From Alteromonas naphthalenivorans (GTDB lineage Bacteria > Pseudomonadota > Gammaproteobacteria > Enterobacterales > Alteromonadaceae): a DNA stretch of 64,000 nt. Position 1 is the first letter of the stretch. Each line of letters opens with the position of its first letter. The notes under the pieces were generated by a model, which worked only from the letters and a program-made list of their open reading frames with translations, was not told where the DNA came from and did no database searches. The translations under genes and the position numbers were made by a program. Below, piece after piece: positions 9,183 to 19,606 of the stretch. Location: contig NC_015554.1 in assembly GCF_000213655.1 (NCBI RefSeq), positions 1,488,001 to 1,552,000 on the forward strand. Reading direction: 5' to 3'.

Positions 9183-9488
9183 ATGAGTACGCTATTAACC
9201 CGTGAACAAATTCAAGACAACCTTGAAACTTTAAATGAAGGTTTAGAGGAAAACGAACGGTGGGCATTAAGCGATAATGCTATTGAAAAGACATTTACCT
9301 TTAAAAGTTTCATTCGTGCATTTGGTTGGATGTCACAAATTGCTATTTGGGCAGAGAAATTAAAGCATCATCCAGAATGGTTTAATGTTTATAACCGGGT
9401 TGAAGTGAAATTAACTACTCATGATGTGGGTGGTTTAAGCGAATTAGATTTTAAACTGGCAACAAAAATGGAAAGCTTTAAACCCTAA
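9183..9488 (+). CDS. phhB: Pterin-4a-carbinolamine dehydratase
   Basis: 101-residue PCD/DCoH-family enzyme that dehydrates 4a-hydroxytetrahydrobiopterin to recycle the cofactor of aromatic amino acid hydroxylases. The family signature is seen as [16 protein letters not shown] with His62, His63 and Trp66, then His80 and Asp89. AAAGGAGG lies ideally before the ATG. No phenylalanine hydroxylase gene is in the window, so the partner hydroxylase must be elsewhere, or the protein serves molybdopterin or another pterin role proposed for orphan PCDs. Confidence 0.9.
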   Translation: MSTLLTREQIQDNLETLNEGLEENERWALSDNAIEKTFTFKSFIRAFGWMSQIAIWAEKLKHHPEWFNVYNRVEVKLTTHDVGGLSELDFKLATKMESFKP

Positions 9489-9585
9489 ACGTTTAAGTTT
9501 TGACCTTAAATTGTTTGGCGATTAAACATAACGATTAATAATGAAGCGAACAGTCAGAAAAGTGAAATAATTAAGTAATAAGTCC

Positions 9586-9613
9586 TTGTGTTACAAAAGT
9601 GCGTATGTATAAT
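9586..9613 (+). promoter_or_regulatory. Sigma-70 promoter of the initiator tRNA genes
   Basis: TTGTGT (9586-9591), 16-base spacer, perfect TATAAT (9608-9613), then a GC-rich discriminator ACGCCCC as in stringently controlled stable-RNA promoters. The first tRNA begins 57 bases further on. Confidence 0.8.
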
Positions 9614-9670
9614 ACGCCCCACGTTGAAGGGAGACATCAAACACCTCAAACCAACAACGTTATTTTCTGG

Positions 9671-9747
<77 letters not shown>

Positions 9748-9816
9748 CAGAAAATTAAACGATTTAAATACTGAGTTGTCTAAGTATAGAGACAAGCAGT
9801 AGTTCAAAAGAACAGA

Positions 9817-9893
<77 letters not shown>

Positions 9894-9899
9894 CATTAT

Positions 9900-9926
9900 A
9901 ACCCTGGCTTATGCCGGGGTTTTTTG
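9900..9926 (+). terminator. Intrinsic terminator of tRNA unit
   Basis: Stem AACCCTGGC / GCCGGGGTT (one G-T pair) with a TTAT loop and a run of T, 6 bases after the second CCA end. Confidence 0.9.
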
Positions 9927-10279
9927 TTTCTAAAGCACAGCTTCTTGATTTTCATTTCTCAATTACTTCACTTCATTATATGTCTTCACGCTAACCCCCT
10001 GTTTTGTTGTCAATACAGACCATCCTAAATTTCTCAGTAAAGCCTTTGCATGCACCAAAGGTGGTAGCTTTCGCTTAATTGCCAAAGCTCATATATAAGC
10101 CCGGCTCTTAAGCGGGATTGCCGGCACACGCTTGGCCAATTTAATTTACAGCGCATATTTAATTAGTGAACGTAAAATGGTAAAAGTAACCCTAATAATA
10201 GAAAAAGAAGAAATATACCCTTGGTATATTTGATAATTCTTAAATTTCCTTCGCTTCGAAATGCGCGCTTTTGGGTAGT
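9927..10279. other. Intergenic region before hybrid kinase
   Basis: No gene is supported in this 353-base stretch. Besides the dyad at 10211-10231, described separately, only short GC-containing repeats (10053-10063 CACC-AAA-GGTG) are visible. Confidence 0.5.
10211..10231. promoter_or_regulatory. Perfect dyad upstream of hybrid kinase (candidate operator)
   Basis: AAATATACC-CTT-GGTATATTT has 9-bp perfect arms around a 3-base centre, 48 bases before the kinase start. It looks like an operator for a dimeric regulator, possibly the local phosphorelay or another HTH protein. There is no T run after it, so a terminator role is unlikely. Confidence 0.45.
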
Positions 10280-13200
10280 ATGATTCAAGAATATTTTACG
10301 ATAGGGCAAGAGGTCACCTTGCTCGATGGAAGTTATGACTTTGGCTTAGTAGCACTATCGTTAACGATTGCTATTTTTGCGTCATTTATGGCATTTAACG
10401 TCGCCACTCAGGCCGCCGTTTCTACTAATAAATTCAGAAAATACACCTTACTCAGTGCGGGTAGTATCGCCATGGGGGGCGGAATTTGGGCCATGCATTT
10501 TTTAGGTATGCTCGCCTTTGAACTTTGCACCGCTGTTTCCTACAACCTGGGTATAACGCTAGCATCTGCATTACCGGGCATAGCCTCGGCTTGGGTTGCG
10601 CTCTATCTTATGACGAAGCCAACCATTACATTCACTGAAATAGTAACTGGCGGCGTGCTTGTGGGCTCGGGTATTGGCACCATGCACTACAGTGGTATGG
10701 CGGCTATGGAAATGGCGCCTTTACTTCGCTATAGCCCTTCATTATTTATCCTCTCAATAGTGGTTGCTGTTTCCCTCTCGATGCTTGCTCTTTGGATAAA
10801 ATTTGGCCTTAGTGCTGTGGGGATAAAAAAGTCGAGCTTGGGAAGGGATGCTTTAATTGCAAGTATTGTAATGGGCCTTGCCATAGCAGGTATGCATTAC
10901 ACGGGAATGTTAGCAGCCAGATTTGTTATGCCGCCAGGGATGGAGTTTACTTCACAGCCTTCTGAAATATCAATTTATCTAGCACTTTCAATTGCAATGG
11001 TTACGGTTACGCTCATTGCATTAGTGCTGGGTATTACCTTGTTGTTTAAGTACAAAGATGTCAGTTCACGTGCTATCGAGAGCGAACGAATTCAGCGGGC
11101 TATTACGGATATTGCGGTAGATGCCATTATTACAGTAGACAGTACCGGCATTATTAAAACAGCTAACCCGGCAGTCACTGCGGTGACAGGATATTCACCG
11201 GAGGAGCTTATTGGTCAACAAGGAAAAATACTGGCGCCAGATGACAAAAAATCAATTTACAGCAGCGATTTCTTTGAACAAAAATCAGTACCGACTGAGC
11301 AAATAATTGGAACCAGCCGAGAGGTGGTCATTGTTGGTAAAGGTGGGGAATATATCCCTGTTCGGGTTGGGATTGGGTATACCAAGGTAGATGGTAATGC
11401 CTTATTCGTTGGTTTTTTCTCTGACTTAAGAAAACGCAAAGCAATGGAAGATGCGCTGCGTGAAAGTGAAGCTAAATTCAGAAGTTTTATTTCAAATATC
11501 CCAGGTATTGCATACCGGTGCTTGAATGAGCCTGATTGGCCCATGGTATTTATCAGTGACGCAGTCAGTGAAATAACCGGGCATGCCGCAGATGATTTTA
11601 TTTTACCCAACCCTCGCATTACTTTTGGCTCCCTTTGTCATCCAGATGATCTAAAACGAGTAGAAACGGAAGTTACCGACCAAAACACATTTAGTATTGA
11701 GTACCGCATTATAAATAAGAAGGGTGATGTTCGATGGGTGACCGAACATGGTGTTCATGTCCTTGATGAGCAAGGCAACACTATCTATTTAGATGGCTTT
11801 ATTTCTGATATTACCGCCCGAAGGGAAATGGAAGAAGAACTTAAAGCGGCAAAAGAAAGAGCAGAGCAGGCTGCCGCTGCTCGCACAAACTTTCTTGCCA
11901 ATATGAGCCATGAAATAAGAACGCCAATGAATGCCATTATTGGTTTCAGTGATTTAATGCTTGCAGAAAAAATGTCGCCAGAACAGCACGGTCACCTTAC
12001 CACGGTAAATCGCTCTGCTCGTTCACTGCTGCACCTGTTAAACGATATTCTTGATAGCGCTAAGTTAGATAAAGGCAAACTCGATTTAGATTATCGCGAC
12101 TTCATAATTCGCGAAGAAGTCGATACCGTGATTTCTACATTTTGGCTTGAAGCCAAGAGCAAAAGAATTTCATTAGAAGTACAAGTGGGGAGCGAAGTTC
12201 GCGAGGCCTACAATGGTGTTCCAGAGCGTATTAGGCAGGTGCTTAATAACTTAATTGGTAATGCTGTTAAATTCACTGGCGATGGCAGTGTGGTGTTAGA
12301 AGTATCCAGTGACAGCTCTTTTGTCTACTTTAAAGTAAAAGACTCGGGTATTGGCATGAATAGCGAGCAGGTCAATCGTGTATTCGACGCATTTGCCCAA
12401 GCTGACGCGTCAATGAGTAGAAAGTATGGCGGCACAGGTTTAGGCACAACTATCTCTAAACAGCTTGTTGAATTGATGGGCGGAAACATTTGTGCGCAAA
12501 GCGAGCTTGGCGTCGGAAGTACTTTTACCTTCCGCTTACCGCTTGTGCCAGCAAAAGCCCCTATGGCCATGGAAGAAGGAAAACCTGTCCAATTACCACC
12601 AATGCATATTCTTATCGTGGATGATATCGCTCAAAATATTGATTTGTTGTCATTGTTATTATCGCGCTCTGGGCATACCGTCGAAGTGGCGCGCGATGGC
12701 CAAGAAGCACTGGAAAAAATGAATATCCCCGGTATTGAATTGGTGTTGATGGATTTGCAAATGCCGGTATTAGATGGCCTAGAAGCATCAATACTAAGAC
12801 GAAAATATGAGGTTGAGCATGGCCTACCTCCGATGCCAATTATCGCGTTAACAGCCAGTGTGTTAGTTCAGGATAGACATGCCGCAACCGATGCGGGAAT
12901 GGATGGCTTTGCGAATAAGCCTATTGATTACCCCGTACTTACTCGAGAGATGGCACGGGTGCTGGGCAAAGAAATTGATGAATCAGCCACATTAGTTGTT
13001 AATAATGATAAATCAGAAAAACCTAAATTAAGTAAAGTGGTAGACGTAAATCGAGCAATTATGCTTTGGGGTGACGCACAAACCCATCGCAACGAAGTGG
13101 CGCGATTTACCCGTGAAAACGAAGCCAAAATTGCGCAAATAAGTACAGCAATTCTCGATAACGATGCAGCAAAAACAGCATCGCTGGCTCACGGCATTAA

Positions 13201-13609
13201 AGGCGTTGCCGGAAACCTATGTTTAAACCCTCTGATGTCAGTTTGCCGAGATATTGAGAAAAATGCACATGCTGGTGAATTAGATATTTCAACAGTACAA
13301 ATACTTAAAAAATCATTCAATGAAGTGATTACATGGCTTCAAGGCACTCACGAGACCAAAACGGTGCACGTTAAGCAAGATGTTAACTACACTGTGTTGT
13401 TAGAGCACCTAACTAAACTGAAACAGAGTGTTGAGCAGAACATGCTTGATGAAGATGAATTACAAGAAGTTAAAGCGCTTGCTGGTGGTGAATACAAAGA
13501 CACCATAGCCTCCATTATTATGGATATTGATGATTTTGAGTTCGAACGTGCCGAAGCGCAGCTCGTCGAGCTTATTGATACGTTGGCCACAGAGACTGAA
13601 ACGCAATAA
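10280..13609 (+). CDS. Hybrid sensor histidine kinase: MHYT-PAS-PAS-HisKA-HATPase-REC-HPt
   Basis: 1109-residue membrane phosphorelay protein. Seven or so N-terminal helices carry three MHYT motifs (AMHFLGM about 71, TMHYSGM about 134, GMHYTGM about 204), a module proposed to bind copper and sense gases. Two PAS domains follow (about 265-380 and 395-515), then HisKA with SHEIRTPMN (His544), a HATPase domain (NAVKF, DSGIGM, GGTGLG), a receiver with Asp825 (LMDLQMP) and a C-terminal HPt domain with AHGIKGVAGN (His971). ATG at 10280 is preferred over the in-frame TTG at 10271. The stop overlaps the next start (TAATG), so the HD-GYP response regulator is its probable output partner. Confidence 0.93.
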   Translation: MIQEYFTIGQEVTLLDGSYDFGLVALSLTIAIFASFMAFNVATQAAVSTNKFRKYTLLSAGSIAMGGGIWAMHFLGMLAFELCTAVSYNLGITLASALPGIASAWVALYLMTKPTITFTEIVTGGVLVGSGIGTMHYSGMAAMEMAPLLRYSPSLFILSIVVAVSLSMLALWIKFGLSAVGIKKSSLGRDALIASIVMGLAIAGMHYTGMLAARFVMPPGMEFTSQPSEISIYLALSIAMVTVTLIALVLGITLLFKYKDVSSRAIESERIQRAITDIAVDAIITVDSTGIIKTANPAVTAVTGYSPEELIGQQGKILAPDDKKSIYSSDFFEQKSVPTEQIIGTSREVVIVGKGGEYIPVRVGIGYTKVDGNALFVGFFSDLRKRKAMEDALRESEAKFRSFISNIPGIAYRCLNEPDWPMVFISDAVSEITGHAADDFILPNPRITFGSLCHPDDLKRVETEVTDQNTFSIEYRIINKKGDVRWVTEHGVHVLDEQGNTIYLDGFISDITARREMEEELKAAKERAEQAAAARTNFLANMSHEIRTPMNAIIGFSDLMLAEKMSPEQHGHLTTVNRSARSLLHLLNDILDSAKLDKGKLDLDYRDFIIREEVDTVISTFWLEAKSKRISLEVQVGSEVREAYNGVPERIRQVLNNLIGNAVKFTGDGSVVLEVSSDSSFVYFKVKDSGIGMNSEQVNRVFDAFAQADASMSRKYGGTGLGTTISKQLVELMGGNICAQSELGVGSTFTFRLPLVPAKAPMAMEEGKPVQLPPMHILIVDDIAQNIDLLSLLLSRSGHTVEVARDGQEALEKMNIPGIELVLMDLQMPVLDGLEASILRRKYEVEHGLPPMPIIALTASVLVQDRHAATDAGMDGFANKPIDYPVLTREMARVLGKEIDESATLVVNNDKSEKPKLSKVVDVNRAIMLWGDAQTHRNEVARFTRENEAKIAQISTAILDNDAAKTASLAHGIKGVAGNLCLNPLMSVCRDIEKNAHAGELDISTVQILKKSFNEVITWLQGTHETKTVHVKQDVNYTVLLEHLTKLKQSVEQNMLDEDELQEVKALAGGEYKDTIASIIMDIDDFEFERAEAQLVELIDTLATETETQ

Positions 13610-14604
13610 TGCTTAGAACTATTGAAAAGCCTACCTTGTTACTGGTTGATGATGAGCCAGTAAATTTAAGAGTCTTAAAGCAACTGTTAGCTGCAGACTA
13701 CCAACTCATTTTTGCCAAGAACGGTGAAGAGGCGATTAGATTAACCTCGCAGCGTCAACCTCAACTTATTTTGCTAGATATTATGATGCCAGGACTTACA
13801 GGCTTCGAGGTATGTAGAATATTAAAAGGTCAAGACGATACACGTCATATTCCAGTTATATTCGTTACTGCGTTAAATGATGAGCACGATGAAGCAGAGG
13901 GTTTTGAGGTTGGGGCAGTTGATTATATTACTAAACCCATTTCACCACCGGTGGTAAAAGCCAGAGTTAAAACCCATTTGTCGTTAGTGCAGTCGGACGA
14001 ATTAATGCGTACTCGATTGCAAGTGGTACAGCGCTTAGGCCGTGCAGCTGAATATAAAGACAACGAAACCGGCATGCACGTATTACGCATGAGTCATTAC
14101 TCAAAAGAATTGGCACTCGCTTACGGGGTTAGTGATGAACAAGCTGAAATATTACTGCACGCAGCGCCTATGCACGATATAGGTAAAATTGGTATTTCCG
14201 ATAGTATCATGTTGAAGCCGGGTAAATTGACAGACGAAGAGTTTGCAATAATGAAGACCCACCCTGAAATTGGTGCTGAAATTTTAGGGGAATGCGATTC
14301 TGCATTGTTGGTGGTAGCCAAGTCGGTATCACTGACTCATCATGAAAAATGGGATGGTAGTGGCTACCCAAATGGACTAGTAGGTGAAGACATTCCTATT
14401 GAGGGTAGAATTTGTGCAGTGGCTGACGTATTCGATGCGCTCACCAGTAAAAGGCCTTATAAAGAGCCGTGGAGCGTAGAAAAAACGTTAGCCTTTATGG
14501 AAAGTCAGAAGGGTAAGCATTTCGATCCGGTGCTAATTGATTTGCTGCTAGCAAAATTACCTCAGATACTAGAAATTAAAGAAAAGTGGAAAGATGAAGA
14601 CTAG
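13609..14604 (+). CDS. Response regulator with HD-GYP c-di-GMP phosphodiesterase domain
   Basis: 331 residues. The N-terminal receiver has VDDEP acidic residues, phospho-acceptor Asp57 (LLDIMMPG) and Lys109 (ITKP). A linker leads to a complete HD-GYP domain: His158, MHDIGKIGI (His189-Asp190), HHEKWDGSGYP (244-254) and VADVFDALTSKRPYK. HD-GYP enzymes hydrolyse c-di-GMP to GMP using a di- or tri-metal centre, and the key residues are intact. It overlaps the hybrid kinase stop by one base, which implies translational coupling and that His971 of the kinase phosphorylates Asp57. Resembles RpfG-type regulators. Confidence 0.94.
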   Translation: MLRTIEKPTLLLVDDEPVNLRVLKQLLAADYQLIFAKNGEEAIRLTSQRQPQLILLDIMMPGLTGFEVCRILKGQDDTRHIPVIFVTALNDEHDEAEGFEVGAVDYITKPISPPVVKARVKTHLSLVQSDELMRTRLQVVQRLGRAAEYKDNETGMHVLRMSHYSKELALAYGVSDEQAEILLHAAPMHDIGKIGISDSIMLKPGKLTDEEFAIMKTHPEIGAEILGECDSALLVVAKSVSLTHHEKWDGSGYPNGLVGEDIPIEGRICAVADVFDALTSKRPYKEPWSVEKTLAFMESQKGKHFDPVLIDLLLAKLPQILEIKEKWKDED

Positions 14605-14664
14605 ACAAAGACTAATAGAGTCTGTGCTATAAATCATGGGCTACTAACTAATAGTCGAGTGTTG

Positions 14665-14693
14665 TTGCTTAATGTGACGTCAATCAGTATAAT
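14665..14693 (+). promoter_or_regulatory. Sigma-70 promoter upstream of the rimP block
   Basis: TTGCTT (14665-14670), 17-base spacer, perfect TATAAT (14688-14693). Predicted start near 14700. This is the strongest promoter upstream of rimP. Confidence 0.8.
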
Positions 14694-14699
14694 GCGCTT

Positions 14700-14862
14700 A
14701 TTAAGTGATGGTAGCGGGCTCCCTCAGTGTTTAGGAAAGTAACGCTTCCATTCTCAGCAAACTATCACCTACCGGTGTTTTTTACCCATGTGTTTGCATT
14801 TGTCTTTTTGACAAATTTGGGTTCAGAATTTTAATAAAAGCCCCGCTAGTCCGGGGCTTTTT
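14700..14862 (+). ncRNA. Putative short transcript or attenuated leader before rimP
   Basis: The strong promoter and a perfect intrinsic terminator bracket about 160 bases with no credible reading frame, so either an independent small RNA is made here or this is a first-stage leader of the rimP operon. It is not a tRNA: no T-arm motif or CCA end is present. I do not recognise an Rfam family. A CACC/GGTG element around 14770-14780 suggests local folding. Confidence 0.4.
14836..14862 (+). terminator. Intrinsic terminator, first leader stage
   Basis: AAGCCCCG / CGGGGCTT (14838-14845 with 14852-14859) with a 6-base loop and T5. About 160 bases after the predicted transcription start and 86 before the rimP start codon. 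Confidence 0.88.
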
Positions 14863-14880
14863 GTTGTATTAGACCCTGGA

Positions 14881-14930
14881 GTCAGCCTAGCTGAGCTAGG
14901 TGATGACAGGTGGGCTTAAGGCCCTTTTTT
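14881..14930 (+). promoter_or_regulatory. rimP leader-type attenuator
   Basis: Two consecutive stems. GTCA-G-CCTAGC-TGA-GCTAGG-TGA-TGAC (14881-14907) is followed by GGGC-TTAAG-GCCC-type pairing (14912-14924) and T6 (14925-14930), directly before the rimP ribosome site. A terminator just ahead of rimP is the known rimP-leader arrangement in gammaproteobacteria. Matching that family here is inference from position and structure. Confidence 0.65.
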
Positions 14931-14948
14931 CGTTTTTGGAGGTTTGCA

Positions 14949-15407
14949 TTGGCAAAACTTGAAGAGAAACTAACCGAAATGCTTAACCCAGGTGTAGAAG
15001 CTTTGGGGTTTGAATTGGTTGGGATCGAATTTGTACGAGCGGGGAAACATTCAATTCTTCGCGTTTTTATTGATCATGAAAACGGTATCTCCGTAGATAA
15101 TTGTGCAGATGTAAGTCATCAAGTGAGTGCGATATTGGATGTTGAAGATCCAATTAGCACAGAGTACAACCTAGAAGTATCTTCACCAGGTATGGATAGA
15201 CCGCTTTTCAAAGAAAAGCATTATGTTGATTCTGTAGGTGAAGTTGTTCAGGTTCGTTTATCTATGCCGATGGACGACAGACGTAACTTTAAAGGCAAAG
15301 TATTGGCTTGCGACAATGGCGTAGTCAGTATTGAAGTGGATGGCCAGCAGTTCCAGTTAGCTGTGGCGAATATCGAAAAAGGTAACGTTGTTCCCACATT
15401 CGAATAA
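14949..15407 (+). CDS. rimP: Ribosome maturation factor RimP
   Basis: 152 residues, needed for late 30S assembly; it acts in the cytoplasm on pre-30S particles. The core NPGVEALGFELVGIEFVRAG and DNCADVSHQVSAILDVEDPI matches RimP closely. The start is taken as TTG at 14949, because GGAGG lies 6 bases upstream and the protein then begins AKLEEKLTEML as in its homologues; the longer GTG/ATG-like reading from 14910 would run through the leader terminator. First gene of the rimP-nusA-infB unit, 45 bases before nusA. Confidence 0.95.
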   Translation: MAKLEEKLTEMLNPGVEALGFELVGIEFVRAGKHSILRVFIDHENGISVDNCADVSHQVSAILDVEDPISTEYNLEVSSPGMDRPLFKEKHYVDSVGEVVQVRLSMPMDDRRNFKGKVLACDNGVVSIEVDGQQFQLAVANIEKGNVVPTFE

Positions 15408-15452
15408 CGGAACAGCAATGCTTTCATCGACGAAAGCTTGAGTGAGGCTAAA

Positions 15453-16946
15453 ATGAATAAAGAAATTTTGTTAGTGGCGGAAGCCGTTTCAAATGAAAAA
15501 CAAGTGCCTAGAGAGAAGATTTTTGAAGCGCTGGAATTTGCAATAGCCAGTGCCACCAAAAAGAAAAATGAAGGCGATATTGAAGTACGAGTAAGTATCG
15601 ACAGAACCTCTGGCGACTTCGACACATTCCGTCGTTGGTTAATTATTCCTGATGATCAGGAACAAGAGAACCCGTTCGCAGAAATCACCCTTTCTGCTGC
15701 ACAAGTAGAAGAGCCTGAGCTTCAATTAGGCGATTATGTGGAAGATCAGATTGAATCTATCAAATTTGACCGCATAACTACGCAGACCGCGAAACAAGTT
15801 ATCGTACAAAAAGTACGTGAAGCTGAACGCGCGCAAATGATTGCAGAATACGAAGATAAAGTCGGCGAGTTGGTAACCGGTACGGTTAAGAAAGTAAACC
15901 GCGACAATATTATTATCGATTTAGGTAATAACGCCGAAGGTGTTATCTACCGTGACGATATGCTTCCTCGTGAAACGTTCAGACCAGGCGACCGTGTTCG
16001 CGGCTTACTATATGTAATTCGCCCTGAAGCACGTGGCGCTCAATTGTTTATCAGCCGTACTCACCCTGACATGCTTGTAGAGCTATTCAGACTTGAAGTA
16101 CCGGAAATTGCTGAAGAAACACTAGAAATTAAAGCGGCGGCTCGTGATCCGGGTTCCCGTGCAAAAATTGCCGTTAAAACTAACGACAAACGCTTAGATC
16201 CAGTTGGTGCGTGTGTTGGTATGCGTGGTTCACGTGTACAAGCAGTATCGGGCGAATTGGGTGGTGAGCGTGTTGATATCGTATTGTGGGATGAAAACTC
16301 AGCACAATTTGTTATTAACGCCATGGCACCTGCAGAAGTTGCTTCTATTGTTGTGGACGAAGACAGTCACATGATGGATGTAGCAGTAGAAGCTGACAAC
16401 CTTGCTCAGGCAATCGGTCGTAGCGGTCAAAACGTTCGCCTTGCTAGCCAGTTAACTGGTTGGGAACTGAACGTGATGACAGTAGAAGATCTGAACAAGA
16501 AACATGAAGAAGAAAACGCGAAGGTATTGAACATCTTTACCGCTGGCCTAGATGTAGACGAAGAGTTTGCTGCTATGTTAGTTGATGAAGGTTTCACCAC
16601 CTTGGAAGAAGTGGCATACGTGCCAGCAAGCGAGCTTCTTGCCATCGACGGACTTGATGAAGATACCGTTGAAGAATTGCGTAATCGTGCACGTGCATTC
16701 CTTACGACCCGTGCATTAGCAAACGAAGAATCGCTTGAAGGCGCAGAGCCTACCGAAGCCTTACTAGGCCTTGAAGGAATGAGTAAGCACGTGGCCTATG
16801 TGTTGGCCAGCCGCGGCATTACCGACCTTGAAGAACTGGCCGAGCAAGGCACAGATGAAATTAGTGATATTGATGAACTAGACGAAGCTACTGCGGGTGC
16901 GCTGATTATGGCAGCACGTAATATCGTTTGGTTCAATGAAGAGTAA
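15453..16946 (+). CDS. nusA: Transcription termination/antitermination factor NusA
   Basis: 497 residues, the same size as E. coli NusA (495). It binds RNA polymerase and modulates pausing, termination and antitermination. Layout: N-terminal polymerase-binding domain ([24 protein letters not shown]), S1 domain near 135-200 ([16 protein letters not shown]), KH domains ([38 protein letters not shown]) and two C-terminal acidic repeats that contact the alpha subunit and N protein in E. coli. The start is at MNKEIL with GAGG upstream rather than five codons earlier. Confidence 0.98.
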   Translation: MNKEILLVAEAVSNEKQVPREKIFEALEFAIASATKKKNEGDIEVRVSIDRTSGDFDTFRRWLIIPDDQEQENPFAEITLSAAQVEEPELQLGDYVEDQIESIKFDRITTQTAKQVIVQKVREAERAQMIAEYEDKVGELVTGTVKKVNRDNIIIDLGNNAEGVIYRDDMLPRETFRPGDRVRGLLYVIRPEARGAQLFISRTHPDMLVELFRLEVPEIAEETLEIKAAARDPGSRAKIAVKTNDKRLDPVGACVGMRGSRVQAVSGELGGERVDIVLWDENSAQFVINAMAPAEVASIVVDEDSHMMDVAVEADNLAQAIGRSGQNVRLASQLTGWELNVMTVEDLNKKHEEENAKVLNIFTAGLDVDEEFAAMLVDEGFTTLEEVAYVPASELLAIDGLDEDTVEELRNRARAFLTTRALANEESLEGAEPTEALLGLEGMSKHVAYVLASRGITDLEELAEQGTDEISDIDELDEATAGALIMAARNIVWFNEE

Positions 16947-16971
16947 AGGTCAACAGGGGGAATAATACGTA

Positions 16972-19578
16972 ATGGCAGATGTATCTATTGAAAAGCTCGC
17001 CAGCGACATTGGTACGACCGTTGACCGATTGGTTGGCCAGTTTAAAGACGCGGGTATTACAAAGAATGCCGGCGCTCAGGTTACTGAAGAAGAGAAAAAG
17101 AAACTGTTGGATCATTTAAGTAAGCAACACGGCAGCGCGTCCGAACCACAGCGCATGACACTTAAACGCAAGACAACCAGTACTATTAGCGTAGGCAAGT
17201 CGAAAGAAGTTAAAGTAGAAGTACGTAAAAAGCGTACTTACGTTAAGCGTACTGATGCTGAAGAGCAACAACGCATAGCGGAAGAAGAAGCGAAGTTAGC
17301 TGAAGAAGCACGTTTGAAACGTGAAGCAGAAGAAAAAGCTGCTGCTGAAGCAAAACAAGCTGCTGAAGAAAAAGCACGTAAAGCGGAAGAGTCAAGAAAG
17401 GCTGCTGAAGAAGAACGTGCTCGTCGTGCTGAACAAGCGAAGAAAGATGTTGAAGCACGTAAGAAAGATGAGCCTGAAATGTCTGCTGAAGAAAAAGCGG
17501 CTCAAGAAGCTGCTCGTCTTGAAGAAGAACGTCTTCGTAAGGCTCAGGAAGAAGAAGCACAGAAGAAGCTTGAAGAAGATGCTAAGAAAGCCGCTGATGA
17601 AGCGCGTAAATTAGCAGAAGAAAACGAGCGTCGTTGGAAAGAAGAAGCTGAAGCTCGTAAGAAAGCGGAAGCTGAAGAAGTGCATTTACATTCAAATCGC
17701 TATGCTCAAGAAGCAGAAGACGAGCAAGACGCGCAAGTTGAGCGTTCTTCACGTCGTCGCAGAAAGTCTAAGCGAAATGCAGGTGAGCACTTGAAGCAAG
17801 GCTTCAACAAGCCAGCTCAACCTGTAGAGCGTATCGTTAAGCTAGGTGAAACTATCACTGTTGGCGAACTTGCTAGCAAGTTAGCGATTAAGTCGAACGA
17901 AGTTATCAAAACCATGATGAAAATGGGTGAGATGGCGACAATTAACCAAGTTCTTGACCAAGACACAGCAGTACTTGTTGTTGAAGAAATGGGTCACAAA
18001 TTTGAACTGGTTAACGACAATGCACTTGAAGAAGAATTGTTGGCTGATGATGGCACAGGCGGTGATAAAACTTCACGTGCACCTGTAGTTACCATCATGG
18101 GTCACGTTGACCACGGTAAAACATCACTACTTGATTACATTCGTCGCGCGAAAGTGGCTGACGGTGAAGCCGGTGGTATTACCCAGCATATCGGTGCTTA
18201 TAAAGTACAAACTGATAATGGCGAAATTACCTTCTTAGATACGCCTGGACACGCCGCGTTTACTGCAATGCGTGCTCGTGGAGCAACGGCTACAGATATC
18301 GTTATCTTGGTTGTTGCGGCAGATGATGGCGTAATGCCACAAACGAAAGAAGCGGTTCAACATGCTCGAGCAGCGGGTGTACCGTTAATCATTGCCGTGA
18401 ACAAGATGGATAAAGAATCAGCCGATCCAGATCGTGTTAAAACGGAGCTTTCTCAACTGGAAGTTATTTCAGAAGAGTGGGGCGGTGAGCACCAGTTCTG
18501 TAACGTTTCTGCTAAAACCGGTATGGGTGTTGATGGTCTTTTAGAAGCCATTAACCTTCAAGCTGAGTTACTTGACCTACAAGCGGTAGCTAAAGGTCCT
18601 GGTCGCGGTATCGTTATTGAATCACGCCTTGATAAAGGTCGTGGTCCAGTAGCTTCAGTACTTATCCAAGAAGGTGAGCTGAAAGCCGGTGATATCCTGC
18701 TATGTGGCGAAGAGTACGGACGTGTTCGTGCAATGCGCGATGAGCATGGTCAAGAGCTTAAGCTAGCTGGTCCTTCTACCCCTGTTGAAGTACTAGGTTT
18801 ATCTGGTGTTCCAGTAGCTGGTGAAGATGCAGCGGTAGTGAAAGACGAGCGTAAAGCCCGTGAAGTAGCGGCTAAACGTCATCAGAAGAAGCGTGAGCTT
18901 AAACTAGCTCGTCAGCAAAAAGCCAAGCTTGAAAACATGTTTGCGAACATGGAAGCAGGTGACGTTAGCGAACTTAACATTGTACTTAAAGCTGACGTAC
19001 AAGGTTCTGTTGAAGCAATTGCTGAATCGTTGATTAAACTATCAACGGCAGAAGTTAAAGTGAACATTGTTGGTAGCGGCGTAGGTGGGATCACTGAAAC
19101 TGATGCGACATTGGCAGCAGCTTCTGGCGCTATCGTACTTGGCTTTAACGTTCGTGCCGATGCAACTGCACGTCGCGTACTAGAAGCTGAAGAAATTGAT
19201 TTACGCTACTACAGCGTTATCTATAGCCTAATCGACGAAGTGAAAGCAGCAATGAGCGGCATGCTTGCGCCAGAGTTCAGACAAGAAATTATTGGTCTGG
19301 CTGAAGTGCGTGATGTATTTAAATCGCCTAAGCTTGGTGCTATCGCTGGTTGTATGGTTACAGAAGGTGTGGTTAAGCGTAGCAATCCAATCCGTGTACT
19401 TCGTGAAAACGTAGTAATCTATGAAGGTGAACTAGAATCTCTTCGTCGCTTCAAAGATGACGTACAAGATGTACGTAACGGTATGGAATGTGGTATCGGC
19501 GTTAAGAACTACAACGACGTAAAAGTTGGAGACCAAATCGAAGTCTTCGAAATCGTTGAAGTTAAACGCGAAATCTAA
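16972..19578 (+). CDS. infB: Translation initiation factor IF-2
   Basis: 868 residues, a GTPase that delivers initiator tRNA to the 30S subunit. The N-terminal IF2N domain is followed by a long Lys/Glu/Ala/Arg-rich helical segment (about 75-260), a second IF2N-like domain, then the G domain with [22 protein letters not shown] and SAKTG, and domains II to IV ending in EVKREI. Length is close to the 890 residues of E. coli IF2-alpha. Internal starts giving shorter isoforms, as in E. coli, are possible but not obvious. It lies 25 bases after nusA and ends at an intrinsic terminator. Confidence 0.98.
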   Translation: MADVSIEKLASDIGTTVDRLVGQFKDAGITKNAGAQVTEEEKKKLLDHLSKQHGSASEPQRMTLKRKTTSTISVGKSKEVKVEVRKKRTYVKRTDAEEQQRIAEEEAKLAEEARLKREAEEKAAAEAKQAAEEKARKAEESRKAAEEERARRAEQAKKDVEARKKDEPEMSAEEKAAQEAARLEEERLRKAQEEEAQKKLEEDAKKAADEARKLAEENERRWKEEAEARKKAEAEEVHLHSNRYAQEAEDEQDAQVERSSRRRRKSKRNAGEHLKQGFNKPAQPVERIVKLGETITVGELASKLAIKSNEVIKTMMKMGEMATINQVLDQDTAVLVVEEMGHKFELVNDNALEEELLADDGTGGDKTSRAPVVTIMGHVDHGKTSLLDYIRRAKVADGEAGGITQHIGAYKVQTDNGEITFLDTPGHAAFTAMRARGATATDIVILVVAADDGVMPQTKEAVQHARAAGVPLIIAVNKMDKESADPDRVKTELSQLEVISEEWGGEHQFCNVSAKTGMGVDGLLEAINLQAELLDLQAVAKGPGRGIVIESRLDKGRGPVASVLIQEGELKAGDILLCGEEYGRVRAMRDEHGQELKLAGPSTPVEVLGLSGVPVAGEDAAVVKDERKAREVAAKRHQKKRELKLARQQKAKLENMFANMEAGDVSELNIVLKADVQGSVEAIAESLIKLSTAEVKVNIVGSGVGGITETDATLAAASGAIVLGFNVRADATARRVLEAEEIDLRYYSVIYSLIDEVKAAMSGMLAPEFRQEIIGLAEVRDVFKSPKLGAIAGCMVTEGVVKRSNPIRVLRENVVIYEGELESLRRFKDDVQDVRNGMECGIGVKNYNDVKVGDQIEVFEIVEVKREI

Positions 19579-19606
19579 TTGCCTAACTAAATCAGTATAA
19601 ATAAAG

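Noticed and set aside
14700..14862. tRNA or known small RNA upstream of rimP
   Set aside because: No T-arm motif, no CCA end and no cloverleaf; 6S, 4.5S and Spot 42 patterns do not match.
17243..17614. Long open frames on other strands inside infB
   Set aside because: They are shadows of the Lys/Glu/Ala-rich coding segment, which is low in complexity.
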